NCBI RefSeq assembly: GCF_001975825.1
Contig: NZ_MTKN01000017.1
Span: forward strand, 1-64,000
DNA: 64,000 nucleotides
Direction of reading: 5' to 3'
Source of the DNA: [Flexibacter] sp. ATCC 35208
GTDB lineage: Bacteria > Bacteroidota > Bacteroidia > Chitinophagales > Chitinophagaceae
Shown: positions 36,103 through 45,746 of the stretch, piece by piece
Position numbering within the stretch: the stretch's first letter is position 1
Layout of the letters: each line of letters begins with the position of its first letter
Notes under the pieces: generated by a model
What the model was told of the DNA's origin: nothing
The model's input: the letters and a program-made list of their open reading frames with translations, nothing else
Database searches by the model: none
Made by a program: the position numbers and the translations under genes

Positions 36103-37512
36103 ATGCAGCAGGTAGCTGACAATCGTCTGCGCAGGGTATTCCGGTTATTTATATCGGCAGTATCAGGCACAGAGACTGAGTTTACGACCGGTAGTATTAA
36201 CCGGGCCATCTTTTTATTATCTGTACCCATGATACTGGAAATGGTGATGGAATCACTATTGGCAGTAGTAGATATATTTTTTGTGAGCAAGCTGGGTACC
36301 CATGCCATCACAACAGTAGGCTTAACTGAATCTATATTGACACTGGTATACACCATTGCGTTCGGGATGAGTATGGCGGCCACGGCAGTGGTGGCGCGGC
36401 GTACAGGTGAAAAGGATCCGGATGCGGCAGCGCATAGTGCGGTTCAGTCATTGTATATCGCTGTGGGCTTTTCGGTGCTGATCAGCATATTGGGTGTTGT
36501 ATTTGCCCGCGATCTGCTTACGCTGATGGGCGCTCCTGCTGAGGTGGTAGAGCATGGTAATATCTATACCCGTATGATCATGGGTAGTAACCTGGTGATC
36601 GTATTGTTGTTCCTGATCAATGGTATATTCAGAGGTGTGGGCGATGCTGCTATGGCGATGCGTTCTCTCTGGATTGCGAATATTGTGAACATCATTTTAT
36701 GTCCTTTATTCATCAATGGTTTGGGCCCAATACCTGCCATGGGATTGATGGGTGCGGCACTGGCCATTTGCATAGGCCGTGGTGTGGGCGTAGTGTATCA
36801 ACTGTATAATCTTTTTGGTGGCAGGGGATTGATAAAAATATCTGCCCATCATTTAAAGCCTGATTTCCCTTTGATCGGCAGGTTGCTGAAGATTGCCATG
36901 GGTAGTACAGCTCAGTTGCTCATTAATACGACCAGCTGGATCTTTTTGGTACGCCTGATTGCGCGCTTTGGCGAAGAGGCGGTGGCAGGGTATACCGTAG
37001 CTATCAGAGTGGTAATATTCACCCTGTTGCCGGCTAGTGGCATGGCGAATGCGGCCGCAGCGCTGGTGGGTCAGAACCTCGGTGCAGGGCAGCCAGAGAG
37101 GGCAGAGCGTTCTGTGTGGAGAGCGGCGTTTTTCAATATGGTCTTTTTGGGTTTTGTATCGCTCTTCTTCATACTGGCAGCGAAGCCCATCATCCTGTTG
37201 TTCACGAAGGAAGCTGCGGTGGTGGCTTATGGTGCACAGACATTGCAGGTAGTAAGTCTGGGTTATATCTTCTATGCTTATGGCATGGTATTGTCGCAGG
37301 CATTTAATGGAGCCGGCGATACCCGCACTCCTACTATCATCAATATCTTTGGTTTCTGGATGTTGCAGATGCCGCTGGCGTGGGTATTGTCAGTACATCT
37401 GAACTGGGGGCCTACCGGGGTTTTCACGGCTATAGCGGCCGCAGAATCCGTGATGGCTATAGCATCAATCATCATATTCAGAAAAGGATGGTGGAAGCGG
37501 GTAAAAGTTTAA
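36103..37512 (+). CDS. MATE-family multidrug efflux transporter
   Basis: About 469 residues from ATG at 36103 (an upstream TTG adds two residues). Twelve hydrophobic segments are arranged as two MatE halves. The first half opens GSINRAIFLLSVPMILEMVM and contains VDIFFVSKLGTHAITTVGLT, both typical of the family; the second half repeats the pattern (ASGMANAAAALVGQNLGAGQ). It exports cationic or hydrophobic drugs by Na+ or H+ antiport; the substrate is unknown. No regulator adjoins it, and the next gene is 55 bp downstream. Confidence 0.92.
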   Translation: MQQVADNRLRRVFRLFISAVSGTETEFTTGSINRAIFLLSVPMILEMVMESLLAVVDIFFVSKLGTHAITTVGLTESILTLVYTIAFGMSMAATAVVARRTGEKDPDAAAHSAVQSLYIAVGFSVLISILGVVFARDLLTLMGAPAEVVEHGNIYTRMIMGSNLVIVLLFLINGIFRGVGDAAMAMRSLWIANIVNIILCPLFINGLGPIPAMGLMGAALAICIGRGVGVVYQLYNLFGGRGLIKISAHHLKPDFPLIGRLLKIAMGSTAQLLINTTSWIFLVRLIARFGEEAVAGYTVAIRVVIFTLLPASGMANAAAALVGQNLGAGQPERAERSVWRAAFFNMVFLGFVSLFFILAAKPIILLFTKEAAVVAYGAQTLQVVSLGYIFYAYGMVLSQAFNGAGDTRTPTIINIFGFWMLQMPLAWVLSVHLNWGPTGVFTAIAAAESVMAIASIIIFRKGWWKRVKV

Positions 37513-37567
37513 TTACCTTTGCGCGTGTTCAAAATATCTAACTAAACTCATTTAAAACGATTAACAC

Positions 37568-38491
37568 ATGTCGCTCACAGTTGTAGGCACTATGGCATTT
37601 GACGATATAGAAACCCCATTTGGAAAGTCAGGAAGAATAGTAGGTGGTTCCGCTACTTACATTGCATGGGCTGCATCCAATTTCGTACAACCTATTAACC
37701 AGGTATCTGTAATAGGCGGGGATTTTCCTGAAGCAGAACTGGAATCCCTGGAGGCCAAGGGCGTAGCACTGGAAGGTGTTCAGGTAAAGAAGGATGAAAA
37801 ATCATTCTACTGGTCCGGTAAGTATCATATGGATATGAATACCCGCGATACCCTGATCACTGAGCTGAATGTACTGGCTGAATTCAGCCCTGTGATTCCT
37901 GATAACTACCAGGGTAGTGAGTTCCTGATATTAGGTAACCTTACACCACAGGTACAGATGTCTGTGATCAAACAAATGAAGACCAGGCCTAAGTTGATCG
38001 TAATGGATACAATGAACTTCTGGATGGAAGTAGCGCTGGATGATCTGAAAAAAGTACTGAAAGAAGTAGATGTGCTGCTGGTAAATGATGGAGAAGCTCG
38101 TCAGTTGTCTGGTGAATATTCATTGGTAAAAGCGGCGCGTAAGATCCTGACAATGGGTCCCCGTTACCTGATCATCAAGAAGGGGGAGCATGGTGCGTTG
38201 TTGTTCCATGAGAACCATGTATTCTTTGCACCTGCATTACCATTGGAAGATGTATACGATCCAACCGGTGCTGGCGATACATTTGCAGGCGGTTTCATTG
38301 GCCACTTAGCAAGAACAAAAGATATCTCTTTTGAAAATATGAAGACTGCGATTATTGTTGGTTCTGCAATGGCTTCTTTCTGTGTGGAGAAGTTTGGTGC
38401 GGATCGTTTGAAGACAATTACGCAGGAAGATATTACAGCGAGACTGGATCAGTTTGTAGAGTTAGTGAATTTCGATATTGATTTAGTATAG
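37568..38491 (+). CDS. PfkB-family sugar/nucleoside kinase
   Basis: 307 residues. N-terminal VVGTMAFDDIETPFGKSGRI with GGSATYIAWAASNF is a variant of PfkB signature 1. C-terminal DPTGAGDTFAGGFIGHLA is signature 2, with the anion-hole GAGD and catalytic Asp. LLVNDGEARQLSG is the NE-type motif of ribokinases. It differs in detail from the fructokinase-like protein at 5239-6129. Ribokinase, adenosine kinase or another sugar kinase all remain possible. A TACCTTTG box at 37514-37521 could drive it independently of the MATE gene. Confidence 0.85.
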   Translation: MSLTVVGTMAFDDIETPFGKSGRIVGGSATYIAWAASNFVQPINQVSVIGGDFPEAELESLEAKGVALEGVQVKKDEKSFYWSGKYHMDMNTRDTLITELNVLAEFSPVIPDNYQGSEFLILGNLTPQVQMSVIKQMKTRPKLIVMDTMNFWMEVALDDLKKVLKEVDVLLVNDGEARQLSGEYSLVKAARKILTMGPRYLIIKKGEHGALLFHENHVFFAPALPLEDVYDPTGAGDTFAGGFIGHLARTKDISFENMKTAIIVGSAMASFCVEKFGADRLKTITQEDITARLDQFVELVNFDIDLV

Positions 38492-38566
38492 TTAAATAAA
38501 TCTTTTGGGCATAAGCCGCTGCGATTGTTTTCAACTAAAAGCCCGCCGCAGGTGCCTGCCAAAAAA

Positions 38567-38606
38567 AAGAGCGTGTATCAAAAGAAAGATACACGCTCTT
38601 ATTATT
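38567..38606. terminator. Bidirectional terminator
   Basis: AAGAGCGTGTATC (38567-38579) pairs perfectly with GATACACGCTCTT (38588-38600). An A-run precedes it and an AT-rich tail follows. It lies between the convergent kinase and nuclease genes and can serve both. Confidence 0.85.
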
Positions 38607-38679
38607 CAGATACCTAATGGATACAGGTTTCTATTTATTCGATTATCAGAGGTTTTATTTATGACAACCTCATTTTTTG

Positions 38680-39477
38680 CTATTTATAAATTTCGTTTAA
38701 GATAGCTGCCAGTCTTAACCCTCCTTTCAATAACTGACTATTCAGATCCTTCACAAAAAGATAATTATACTTATAACTCAACTTCTCTCCTGCCGGCGTC
38801 TTATCATAAATCTTATCCGCCATCTGATTAGACTCATACAACCAATCCTTCACATTTCCACTCTGCATCACCTTTATCTGTCCGGCATCTGCCGTATCCA
38901 GCGCGGCTGTATACTCTGTATAACTCAGCTGTTGAAAATCTATCAGCTGCTCATCCCACACTCTATGTAAGTTAGACTGATTACCAAACCACATTACCTG
39001 AATCTTATTACCACCCTGATCTTCATCTCTACCCACATGCAAAGGCTGATGCATATCTCCGATCATATGTATCAGGTAAGTCATTGCCAGCCACTGTTCT
39101 TCTTTAGTACCTTTACGGGATTTCAATTCACTGATCAACGCTTCGGTCTCATCATACAGATTCTCTTTCTTCACTGTCTTCAACGTTGCTTCCATTCCTG
39201 CTTTATCTATATGCGCAGGAAAATCGACAAAGTGCCAGCTATAACGATGATCATAAGTATGTGTCGTATCGCTCTTGATGTAATCAGGCCATGTAGATAC
39301 CATCGCCATACTTTCTTTTCCAAGAATGGCCTGAACGGCTTTTAAGGCTTTGGGTGTAAGGTGTCTGTAAGCAATCTCAGCAACAATGCGGTGTCCTGTC
39401 ACGCCCCATGCAAAAACAGATAGTGGTATGAGCGGTAATATCAGGCCCAGACCAAGCAGGTATAACTTCTTAAGCAT
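38680..39477 (-). CDS. S1/P1-type nuclease
   Basis: 265 residues. The signal peptide ends VFA, immediately before WGVTGHRIVAEIAYRHL; the mature N-terminal Trp ligates zinc in this family. Other visible zinc-ligand motifs are WPDYIKSD, YSWHFVDFP, HMIGDMHQPLHVGRDEDQGG and NLHRVWDEQLID. These secreted, three-zinc phosphodiesterases degrade single-stranded RNA and DNA and remove 3'-phosphates, releasing nucleosides and phosphate. Normal family length. Standalone gene. Confidence 0.93.
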   Translation of the reverse strand: MLKKLYLLGLGLILPLIPLSVFAWGVTGHRIVAEIAYRHLTPKALKAVQAILGKESMAMVSTWPDYIKSDTTHTYDHRYSWHFVDFPAHIDKAGMEATLKTVKKENLYDETEALISELKSRKGTKEEQWLAMTYLIHMIGDMHQPLHVGRDEDQGGNKIQVMWFGNQSNLHRVWDEQLIDFQQLSYTEYTAALDTADAGQIKVMQSGNVKDWLYESNQMADKIYDKTPAGEKLSYKYNYLFVKDLNSQLLKGGLRLAAILNEIYK

Positions 39478-39696
39478 AAAAAAATAAATGAGCTGGTTAA
39501 GTCACTAAAAAGTAAAGGTAATGACTTATCATTGATACTACTGACCAGTCATCCAATTCTCATCAGCAACCATCAAAAGCATGCCGGCGTACTCCCAGCC
39601 AGTGACTCAATTCCTTCATGCTGCCGGCTGCAGACCCTATATTGCTATTGCCGAAGGCAGCAGCGATCGTTTAACCATTTCTTAGTAAATTTGGGT

Positions 39697-41751
39697 ATGC
39701 CATTTAAAATTCATTCACCTTACGCTCCCTCCGGCGATCAGCCGGGAGCAATCAAAGAACTGGTGGAAGGCGTGCAGGATGGAGCTCCTTACCAAACCCT
39801 GCTAGGGGTAACAGGTTCAGGAAAAACCTTCACTGTCGCCAATGTGATCCAACAGGTACAGCGCCCTACCCTCGTGCTCACCCACAATAAAACACTGGTA
39901 GCTCAGCTCTACGGCGAATTCCGCCAGTTCTTCCCCGACAATGCTGTCGAATATTTCGTGTCATATTACGACTACTACCAGCCTGAAGCATACATGCCGG
40001 TTAGTGATACTTATATAGAAAAGGATCTCGCCATCAACGAAGAGCTGGATAAGCTGCGTCTCAAAGCCACTACCAATCTGCTCTCCGGTCGCAGAGACAT
40101 CATCGTGGTAGCGAGTGTATCCTGTATATACGGTATGGGTAACCCTACCGATTATGAAAATGGTATCATCCGTTTACACAAAGGCCAGACCATTAGTCGT
40201 AATACCGTTTTACATGGTCTTGTGAACTCTTTGTACACCCGTACCACCGGTGATTTTAACCGTGGTAATTTCCGTGTAAAAGGTGATACGGTAGACATCA
40301 ATCTGCCATACGTAGACTATGCCTACAGAATTACCTTCTTTGGTGATGAGGTAGAAGAGATCGAAAGCTTTGATATACAGAACGGGAAAAGGATCGGCAC
40401 CATGGACAACGCCGCCATCTTCCCTGCCAATCTTTACCTCGCTCCAAAAGATATGATGCAACAGATCATTTTTGAGATACAGGATGAGCTGAAAGCACAG
40501 GTAGATTACTTCCGTGCAGAAGGAAAACATATAGAAGCCCAGCGTCTCTCAGAAAGGGTCAATTATGACCTCGAAATGATCAGGGAACTGGGTTATTGCA
40601 GCGGTATTGAAAACTACTCCCGCTTTCTGGACAGACGTACGCCTGGTACCCGTCCATTCTGTCTGTTGGATTACTTCCCGAAAGACTTCTTGTTAGTAAT
40701 AGACGAGAGCCACGTAACCATCCCTCAGATTGGCGGTATGTATGGTGGTGACCGTTCCCGTAAACTCACTCTTGTCGATTTTGGTTTCCGCCTCCCCTCT
40801 GCGCTGGACAACCGCCCACTGAACTTTTTCGAATTTGAGAACCTGGTGAACCAGGCCATCTTCGTAAGTGCGACACCTGGTGATTATGAACTGCGTCAGA
40901 CAGAAGGTGTGGTGGTAGAACAGGTAGTGAGACCAACCGGTCTATTGGAGCCTCCTATTGAAATAAGGCCCAGTATAAATCAGGTAGATGATCTTTTGGA
41001 AGAAATAGACAAGCGTGTGCAGAGTGGCGGCCGTGTACTGGTCACGACCCTCACCAAGCGTATGGCCGAGGAAATGGACAAGTATCTGCAGCGTATTAAT
41101 ATTAAGTCAAGGTATATCCACTCCGAAGTGGATACTCTGGAAAGAATAGAAATCCTCCGCGATCTGCGCTTAGGTAATATAAATGTACTGGTGGGTGTGA
41201 ACCTCCTCCGTGAGGGGCTTGACCTGCCAGAGGTGACGCTGGTCGCCATCCTGGATGCGGACAAGGAAGGGTTTCTCCGTGATGAGCGCTCCCTGACCCA
41301 GACAGCAGGTAGGGCGGCGCGTAACGTAGATGGACTGGTGATCTTCTATGCAGATAAGATTACGGACAGTATGCAGCGTACCATCGACGAAACTGACCGT
41401 CGCCGGGAAAAGCAGGTTGCCTACAACCAACTGCATGGTATTACCCCAAGAACGGTGTTGAAGAGCAGGGAGCAGATCATGGGGCAGACATCTGTATTGG
41501 AAATCAAGAACTTCGATGAGAATTCGCCGATGGCCGTACATGATGAGGTAACCCTGGTAGCAGAAAATGCCGTGGACTACGCCAAGCAGGTAGCCGCATC
41601 CAGGACCATTCCTCAAATGGAGAAGTCAATCGCCAAAGTCAAAAAGGATATGGAGAAGGCGGCGAGAGATCTGGACTTCATGGAAGCTGCCAGACTCCGC
41701 GACCAGATGTTTGCTTTGCAGCGTGAGCTCGATGCTATGAAAGAATTATAA
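39697..41751 (+). CDS. uvrB: Excinuclease ABC subunit B
   Basis: 684 residues, full length for UvrB. It is the DNA-damage verification helicase of nucleotide excision repair, acting with UvrA and UvrC. Visible: QTLLGVTGSGKTFTVANV (Walker A), YFVSYYDYYQPEAYMP (beta-hairpin), VIDESHVTIPQIGGMYGGD (DESH box), GVNLLREGLDLPEVTLVAIL, TQTAGRAARN, and a C-terminal UVR motif (AARDLDFMEAARLRDQM) that binds UvrC. I start it at ATG 39697; 55 upstream codons are open but unlike UvrB. TAAATTTG at 39686-39693 looks like a -7 box only 4 bp before the ATG, hinting at a leaderless mRNA. Confidence 0.97.
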   Translation: MPFKIHSPYAPSGDQPGAIKELVEGVQDGAPYQTLLGVTGSGKTFTVANVIQQVQRPTLVLTHNKTLVAQLYGEFRQFFPDNAVEYFVSYYDYYQPEAYMPVSDTYIEKDLAINEELDKLRLKATTNLLSGRRDIIVVASVSCIYGMGNPTDYENGIIRLHKGQTISRNTVLHGLVNSLYTRTTGDFNRGNFRVKGDTVDINLPYVDYAYRITFFGDEVEEIESFDIQNGKRIGTMDNAAIFPANLYLAPKDMMQQIIFEIQDELKAQVDYFRAEGKHIEAQRLSERVNYDLEMIRELGYCSGIENYSRFLDRRTPGTRPFCLLDYFPKDFLLVIDESHVTIPQIGGMYGGDRSRKLTLVDFGFRLPSALDNRPLNFFEFENLVNQAIFVSATPGDYELRQTEGVVVEQVVRPTGLLEPPIEIRPSINQVDDLLEEIDKRVQSGGRVLVTTLTKRMAEEMDKYLQRINIKSRYIHSEVDTLERIEILRDLRLGNINVLVGVNLLREGLDLPEVTLVAILDADKEGFLRDERSLTQTAGRAARNVDGLVIFYADKITDSMQRTIDETDRRREKQVAYNQLHGITPRTVLKSREQIMGQTSVLEIKNFDENSPMAVHDEVTLVAENAVDYAKQVAASRTIPQMEKSIAKVKKDMEKAARDLDFMEAARLRDQMFALQRELDAMKEL

Positions 41752-41809
41752 TTAAATTATCTTAATATGAAGATTGAGGGCATTTAACCTTTGATTTTTC
41801 AACCTTCTT

Positions 41810-41855
41810 CCATGAAAAAAAGGTTTTGTCATTGGCAAAACCTTTTTTTTCATGG
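41810..41855 (+). terminator. Terminator after uvrB
   Basis: CCATGAAAAAAAGGTTTTG (41810-41828) pairs with CAAAACC, a T-run and CATGG (41836-41855), with one extra T. Symmetric A- and T-runs suit termination in both directions. Confidence 0.85.
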
Positions 41856-42273
41856 TTTAGATTATAAAAAGATCAAAAAAATGTGTCTAAAAATGAAAGT
41901 CACTTCCTCTAAGAAACCATTAAGTAGTAAAATTAATATTGTAATTTTTAATATATGATATTGGGTTTAAAGTAAATCCGTACAACGTAACAAAATATAA
42001 ATAATGTTTATGTAGTTGTTTTACATAAAATTGCAAGCCTCATCTCCCAAATGCAGTAATACTCAAAAGCCCTGTGTTAGAAAATTGTTAATTCCTACTT
42101 AAGTACCAAATAATAAGCTCAATATCAATAAGTTATATTTTGATATAATCATTTCTTCCACTCACAGAATGACCAAAATTATTATTAATATTATTATTAA
42201 TTATAATATAGTTAGCATTTGACCCTTTTTAGCCTGTATTTATAAGATGATTTCTATTTTTGACCCCATCTAT

Positions 42274-42302
42274 TTGATAATTTAAATTTATCCCTACTTT
42301 TA
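42274..42302 (+). promoter_or_regulatory. Probable promoter of the ammonium transporter gene
   Basis: TTG (42274-42276), an 18-bp spacer and TACTTTTA (42295-42302) match the Bacteroidota consensus except for the last base. The start codon is 26 bp downstream. Confidence 0.45.
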
Positions 42303-42328
42303 TTGAAGAAATTTAAAATTGCATTGCT

Positions 42329-43711
42329 ATGAAGAAAACATCATTTCAAGACTATTTACCCTTTATTATTCTGGGATTGGTGGCGATAATTGGTTTATTC
42401 ATGAAGAATGAGCCACTTTTTGTAGATACTGAGGGAAAATACAATTATGGTGACATCGCGTGGATTCTGGTATCAACCTGCCTGGTATTTTTCATGACAC
42501 CTGGTCTGTCATTTTTCTATGGTGGTATGGTGAACCGCAAGAACGTGATCTCAACCATGATGCAGAGCTTCATAGCTACGGGCCTGATCAGTATATTATG
42601 GGTAGCTGTAGGTTTCAGCTTGTCATTTGGTAAATCTTATCACGGTTTTATCGGTGATCCATCTACCTTCTTCTTCTTTAAGGGGGTATCTTCCAGCGCG
42701 CCATGGTCTGGTGCTCCTACTATTCCTTTACTGTTGTTCGCGCTTTTCCAGCTGAAATTTGCGATTATCACGCCTGCTCTGGTAGTAGGTGCTACAGCTG
42801 AAAGGATCAGGTTTACATCTTACGTATTGTTTATGGTGCTCTTCTGCTTACTGATATATTGTCCAATTGCACACTGGACATGGCATCCGGAAGGTTTCCT
42901 TTTCAAGCTTGGTGTAATCGACTTTGCAGGTGGTACAGTGGTACACATTTCTGCTGGTTGTGCTGCACTTGCTGGTGCCCTGGTACTGAAACGCCGTAAA
43001 GATCATATTGAAAAGAAAGAATTGCAACCTGCAAACATTCCATTCGTACTGTTAGGTACAGGTTTGCTGTGGTTCGGCTGGTTCGGTTTCAACGCCGGTT
43101 CCGCTGTATCAGCTGGTGGTCTGGCTGCATCTGCTTTCGCAACTACTAACACTGCTGCTGCTGCTGCTGGTTTGTCCTGGATCTTCTTCGATGTGGTTCG
43201 TGGTCGTAAAGCTTCTGCACTGGGCTTCTGTATCGGTGCCGTAGTTGGTCTGGTAGCTATTACACCTGCTGCAGGTTTCGTAGGTATCCCACAGAGTATT
43301 TTCATGGGCTTCATTGCTGCGATTATTTCCAACATGATGGTTCATTATAAATCTAAAACCGCTATCGACGATACACTGGATGTATTCCCTTGTCACGGTA
43401 TCGGTGGTATGGTAGGTATGCTGCTCACAGGCATATTCGCTACAAAAGCTGTGAACGTAGTAGATGGTTGGTTCTATGGTAACTTCGATCTGTTCAAAAC
43501 TCAGTTCATCGGTCTGTCAATCGTAGTAGTATACAGTTTCGTTGTATCCTTCGCGATCTTCAAACTGATTGATGCTTTCCACCCACTCCGCGTAAGCGAA
43601 GAAGAAGAAGCACTGGGTCTGGATGCTACACAGCACAACGAAAGCTATCATCCAAACATGATGAGCGTATACGACAATGGCACACTCAAGGAAGAGCCAA
43701 TCGTAGACTAA
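42329..43711 (+). CDS. amt: Ammonium transporter (Amt family)
   Basis: 460 residues, 11 expected transmembrane helices. It moves NH4+/NH3 across the inner membrane. The signature elements are visible: FFMTPGLSFFYGGMV, CPIAHWTWHPEGF (first pore His), DFAGGTVVHISAGCAALAGA (the family signature), WFGWFGFNAGSA and DVFPCHGIGGMVGMLLTGIF (second pore His). The cytosolic C-terminal tail (~40 residues, acidic) is normal. No glnK/PII gene adjoins it, which is unusual; instead an outer-membrane porin gene follows 254 bp later. Confidence 0.95.
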   Translation: MKKTSFQDYLPFIILGLVAIIGLFMKNEPLFVDTEGKYNYGDIAWILVSTCLVFFMTPGLSFFYGGMVNRKNVISTMMQSFIATGLISILWVAVGFSLSFGKSYHGFIGDPSTFFFFKGVSSSAPWSGAPTIPLLLFALFQLKFAIITPALVVGATAERIRFTSYVLFMVLFCLLIYCPIAHWTWHPEGFLFKLGVIDFAGGTVVHISAGCAALAGALVLKRRKDHIEKKELQPANIPFVLLGTGLLWFGWFGFNAGSAVSAGGLAASAFATTNTAAAAAGLSWIFFDVVRGRKASALGFCIGAVVGLVAITPAAGFVGIPQSIFMGFIAAIISNMMVHYKSKTAIDDTLDVFPCHGIGGMVGMLLTGIFATKAVNVVDGWFYGNFDLFKTQFIGLSIVVVYSFVVSFAIFKLIDAFHPLRVSEEEEALGLDATQHNESYHPNMMSVYDNGTLKEEPIVD

Positions 43712-43750
43712 TGAAGATTATATAGTGAGTTTGATATACCCAAAACATTT

Positions 43751-43879
43751 AGAATAGCTAATAATTAACACGGGAAATTGTAGATAGCAACATTTTATCA
43801 ACCAGATATTTTATCAACCAATTTCTTATTTGTTTCGTGTAAAAATTTTCCTTCCCCAAGGTTAATTATTAGCTATTCT
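43751..43879. mobile_element. MITE-like element with 19-bp perfect inverted repeats
   Basis: AGAATAGCTAATAATTAAC (43751-43769) and GTTAATTATTAGCTATTCT (43861-43879) are perfect inverted repeats enclosing 91 bp that code for nothing. Inside is a tandem TTTTATCAACCA (about 43793-43821). It lies between the ammonium transporter and porin genes. A small non-autonomous transposable element is likely; a long-range terminator hairpin is the alternative. Confidence 0.65.
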
Positions 43880-43965
43880 TTCTTATTGCCTTAACTGGCC
43901 CTTATCGTTAGAAGCAGCCACCACGTAGATTTAGCACACTCCTTTTATCATCCAAATTTTACTGC

Positions 43966-45045
43966 ATGAAAAAACTTTTTTTGACAGCTTTCGCTGTCAG
44001 CCAGATTTCTTTTGCCTATTCCCAAACGGTGGATTCTACCAAAGCTCCATTAGTGAATATCTCCGGATCAGCAGATGTTTATTACAAGTATAATTTCAAC
44101 GGTAACAGCACAGACAATAAGACAAGCTTCACTAATTCGCACAATAGTTTTGAACTGGGTATGTTCTCACTCAAAGCAGAGCATACATTCCAGAAAGGTA
44201 GCATCGTAGCCGATCTTGGATTTGGCAGAAGAGCTGCGGAGTTTTCATACAATGATCATCCCGCTGATAAGGGAAGTATGGAAATGGCAGTCAAACAGCT
44301 CTACCTCAGTTACCAGGTGCTGGATAAACTGAAAATCAGCATGGGTAGCTTTGCCACACACGTTGGCTATGAGCTTGTAGATGCCTATCAGAACAGGAAC
44401 TACAGTATGAGTTATATGTTCAGCAATGGTCCTTTCTTCAATACTGGTGTAAAGGCAGATATCACCATCAATGAGCACCTGACAGCAATGTTTGGTGTAT
44501 TCAATCCTACTGATTTCAAATCGGCTTCCTGGTCGAATAGCAAATATATCGGCGCACAGATTGGTTACAGTGCCAATACTACACCACTCAAACTCTACCT
44601 GAACTACCTGGAAGGCCGCGATACTGCCGGTATTCAGAACCATCAGATAGACTTCGTAGCACTCTATAATGTGAGTGATGCAATCGGATTTGGTTACAAT
44701 GGTACTGTGAGCACCTACAAGAATACGCGTGAAAAAGAAGCAATCGATAACACTGCCAAATGGTGGGGATCGGCTTTATACATGAACATTGATTTCAACA
44801 AGACACTGGGTGTAACATTAAGGGGAGAGTACTTTGATGATGCCGATGGCCTCAAGACCTTTGCTGGTACTACCGGCGGTCATGTAATGGCAGGTACGGT
44901 ATCTGTGAACTATAAAGTAGGCAACCTGACTATTATCCCTGAATTCAGACTCGACAAAGCATCAGTAGATATTTTCAACAAACACGACGGTGCGCCTGTA
45001 AGCACCTCTCCAAACGTTTTAGTGGCTGCAACGTACCATTTCTAA
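43966..45045 (+). CDS. Outer-membrane beta-barrel porin (BBP2-like)
   Basis: 359 residues. The signal peptide ends FAYSQ (~residue 20). The body is amphipathic beta-strands with aromatic girdles (VNISGSADVYYKYNF, FELGMFSLKAEHTF, GIQNHQIDFVALYNV) and a C-terminal strand ending in Phe (VLVAATYHF), the beta-barrel assembly signal. It fits the putative beta-barrel porin-2 family. Its position after the ammonium transporter gene suggests outer-membrane passage of a nitrogen compound, but this is inference from neighbourhood only. Confidence 0.8.
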   Translation: MKKLFLTAFAVSQISFAYSQTVDSTKAPLVNISGSADVYYKYNFNGNSTDNKTSFTNSHNSFELGMFSLKAEHTFQKGSIVADLGFGRRAAEFSYNDHPADKGSMEMAVKQLYLSYQVLDKLKISMGSFATHVGYELVDAYQNRNYSMSYMFSNGPFFNTGVKADITINEHLTAMFGVFNPTDFKSASWSNSKYIGAQIGYSANTTPLKLYLNYLEGRDTAGIQNHQIDFVALYNVSDAIGFGYNGTVSTYKNTREKEAIDNTAKWWGSALYMNIDFNKTLGVTLRGEYFDDADGLKTFAGTTGGHVMAGTVSVNYKVGNLTIIPEFRLDKASVDIFNKHDGAPVSTSPNVLVAATYHF

Positions 45046-45080
45046 AAGCTATTTTATATTTTGTGTACAAAATCTGATGC

Positions 45081-45746
45081 ATGTTACAGCCCACCACGTT
45101 GAAATTTTTGAAATCACTGAACAAGAATAACAATAAGCCATGGTTTGATGACCATAAAGAGGACTATCAACAGGCCAAATCCGACTTTGATAGTGTAGTA
45201 CAGCAGATACTGGATGGCCTGTGCAAACAGGATCCTGCACTGATCGGACTACAGGTAAAGGACTGTACATTCCGTATATACAAAGATGTAAGGTTCTCAA
45301 AAGACAAGACACCTTACAAAACAAATATGGGCGCTGCATTTGCCCCCGGTGGTCGCAAAACACCCCATCCGGGCTATTATTTCCACCTGGAACCAGGTGG
45401 AAATAGCTTTGCAGGCGGTGGCCTCTGGATGCCTGAAGCATCCGTATTAAAGAAAGTAAGACAGGAAATAGACTACAACTTTGAGGAATTCCAGCAGATT
45501 ATATCCAATAAGGATTTCATCCGCTACTTTGGTAAAATAGAGGGAGAAGCACTCAAAACTGCGCCGCAGGGGTACCAGCCGGACAATCCGGCCATAGCTT
45601 ACCTGAAACTAAAAAGCTTCACAGTATGGCACCACATCTCGGACGATGCTGCCTTACAGCCTGCACTTGTTAGAGAAATTCTGAAAATCTTTGCTGTCAT
45701 GCAGCCTTTTGTAAAATTCATGGATCGGGCACTGGACCTGGAATAA
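45081..45746 (+). CDS. DUF2461 domain protein
   Basis: 221 residues, full length for the TIGR02453/DUF2461 family. Motifs: TLKFLKSLNKNNNKPWFDDH at the N-terminus, FRIYKDVRFSKDKTPYKTNM in the middle and GYYFHLEPGGNSFAGGGLWM, all typical. Cytosolic; the biochemical function of the family is not established as far as I know. It follows the porin gene by 35 bp, possibly on the same transcript. A MITE-like element starts 24 bp after the stop. Confidence 0.9.
   Translation: MLQPTTLKFLKSLNKNNNKPWFDDHKEDYQQAKSDFDSVVQQILDGLCKQDPALIGLQVKDCTFRIYKDVRFSKDKTPYKTNMGAAFAPGGRKTPHPGYYFHLEPGGNSFAGGGLWMPEASVLKKVRQEIDYNFEEFQQIISNKDFIRYFGKIEGEALKTAPQGYQPDNPAIAYLKLKSFTVWHHISDDAALQPALVREILKIFAVMQPFVKFMDRALDLE

Larger units (their letters stand above)
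41752..42328. other. AT-rich intergenic region upstream of the ammonium transporter gene
   Basis: Carries the uvrB terminator (41810-41855) and a probable promoter at 42274-42302. The rest is very AT-rich, including a TTATTAATATTATTATTAA tract near 42180. I saw no open frame and no sigma-54-type promoter. Confidence 0.5.

Noticed and set aside
39532-39696. 55-codon N-terminal extension of uvrB
   Set aside because: The extension is unlike any UvrB, and MPFKIHSPYAPSGDQP at 39697 is the standard start; a -7-like box lies within the extension.
42000-42328. Sigma-54 promoter for the ammonium transporter
   Set aside because: No GG-N10-GC type element could be found; a housekeeping-type promoter fits better.
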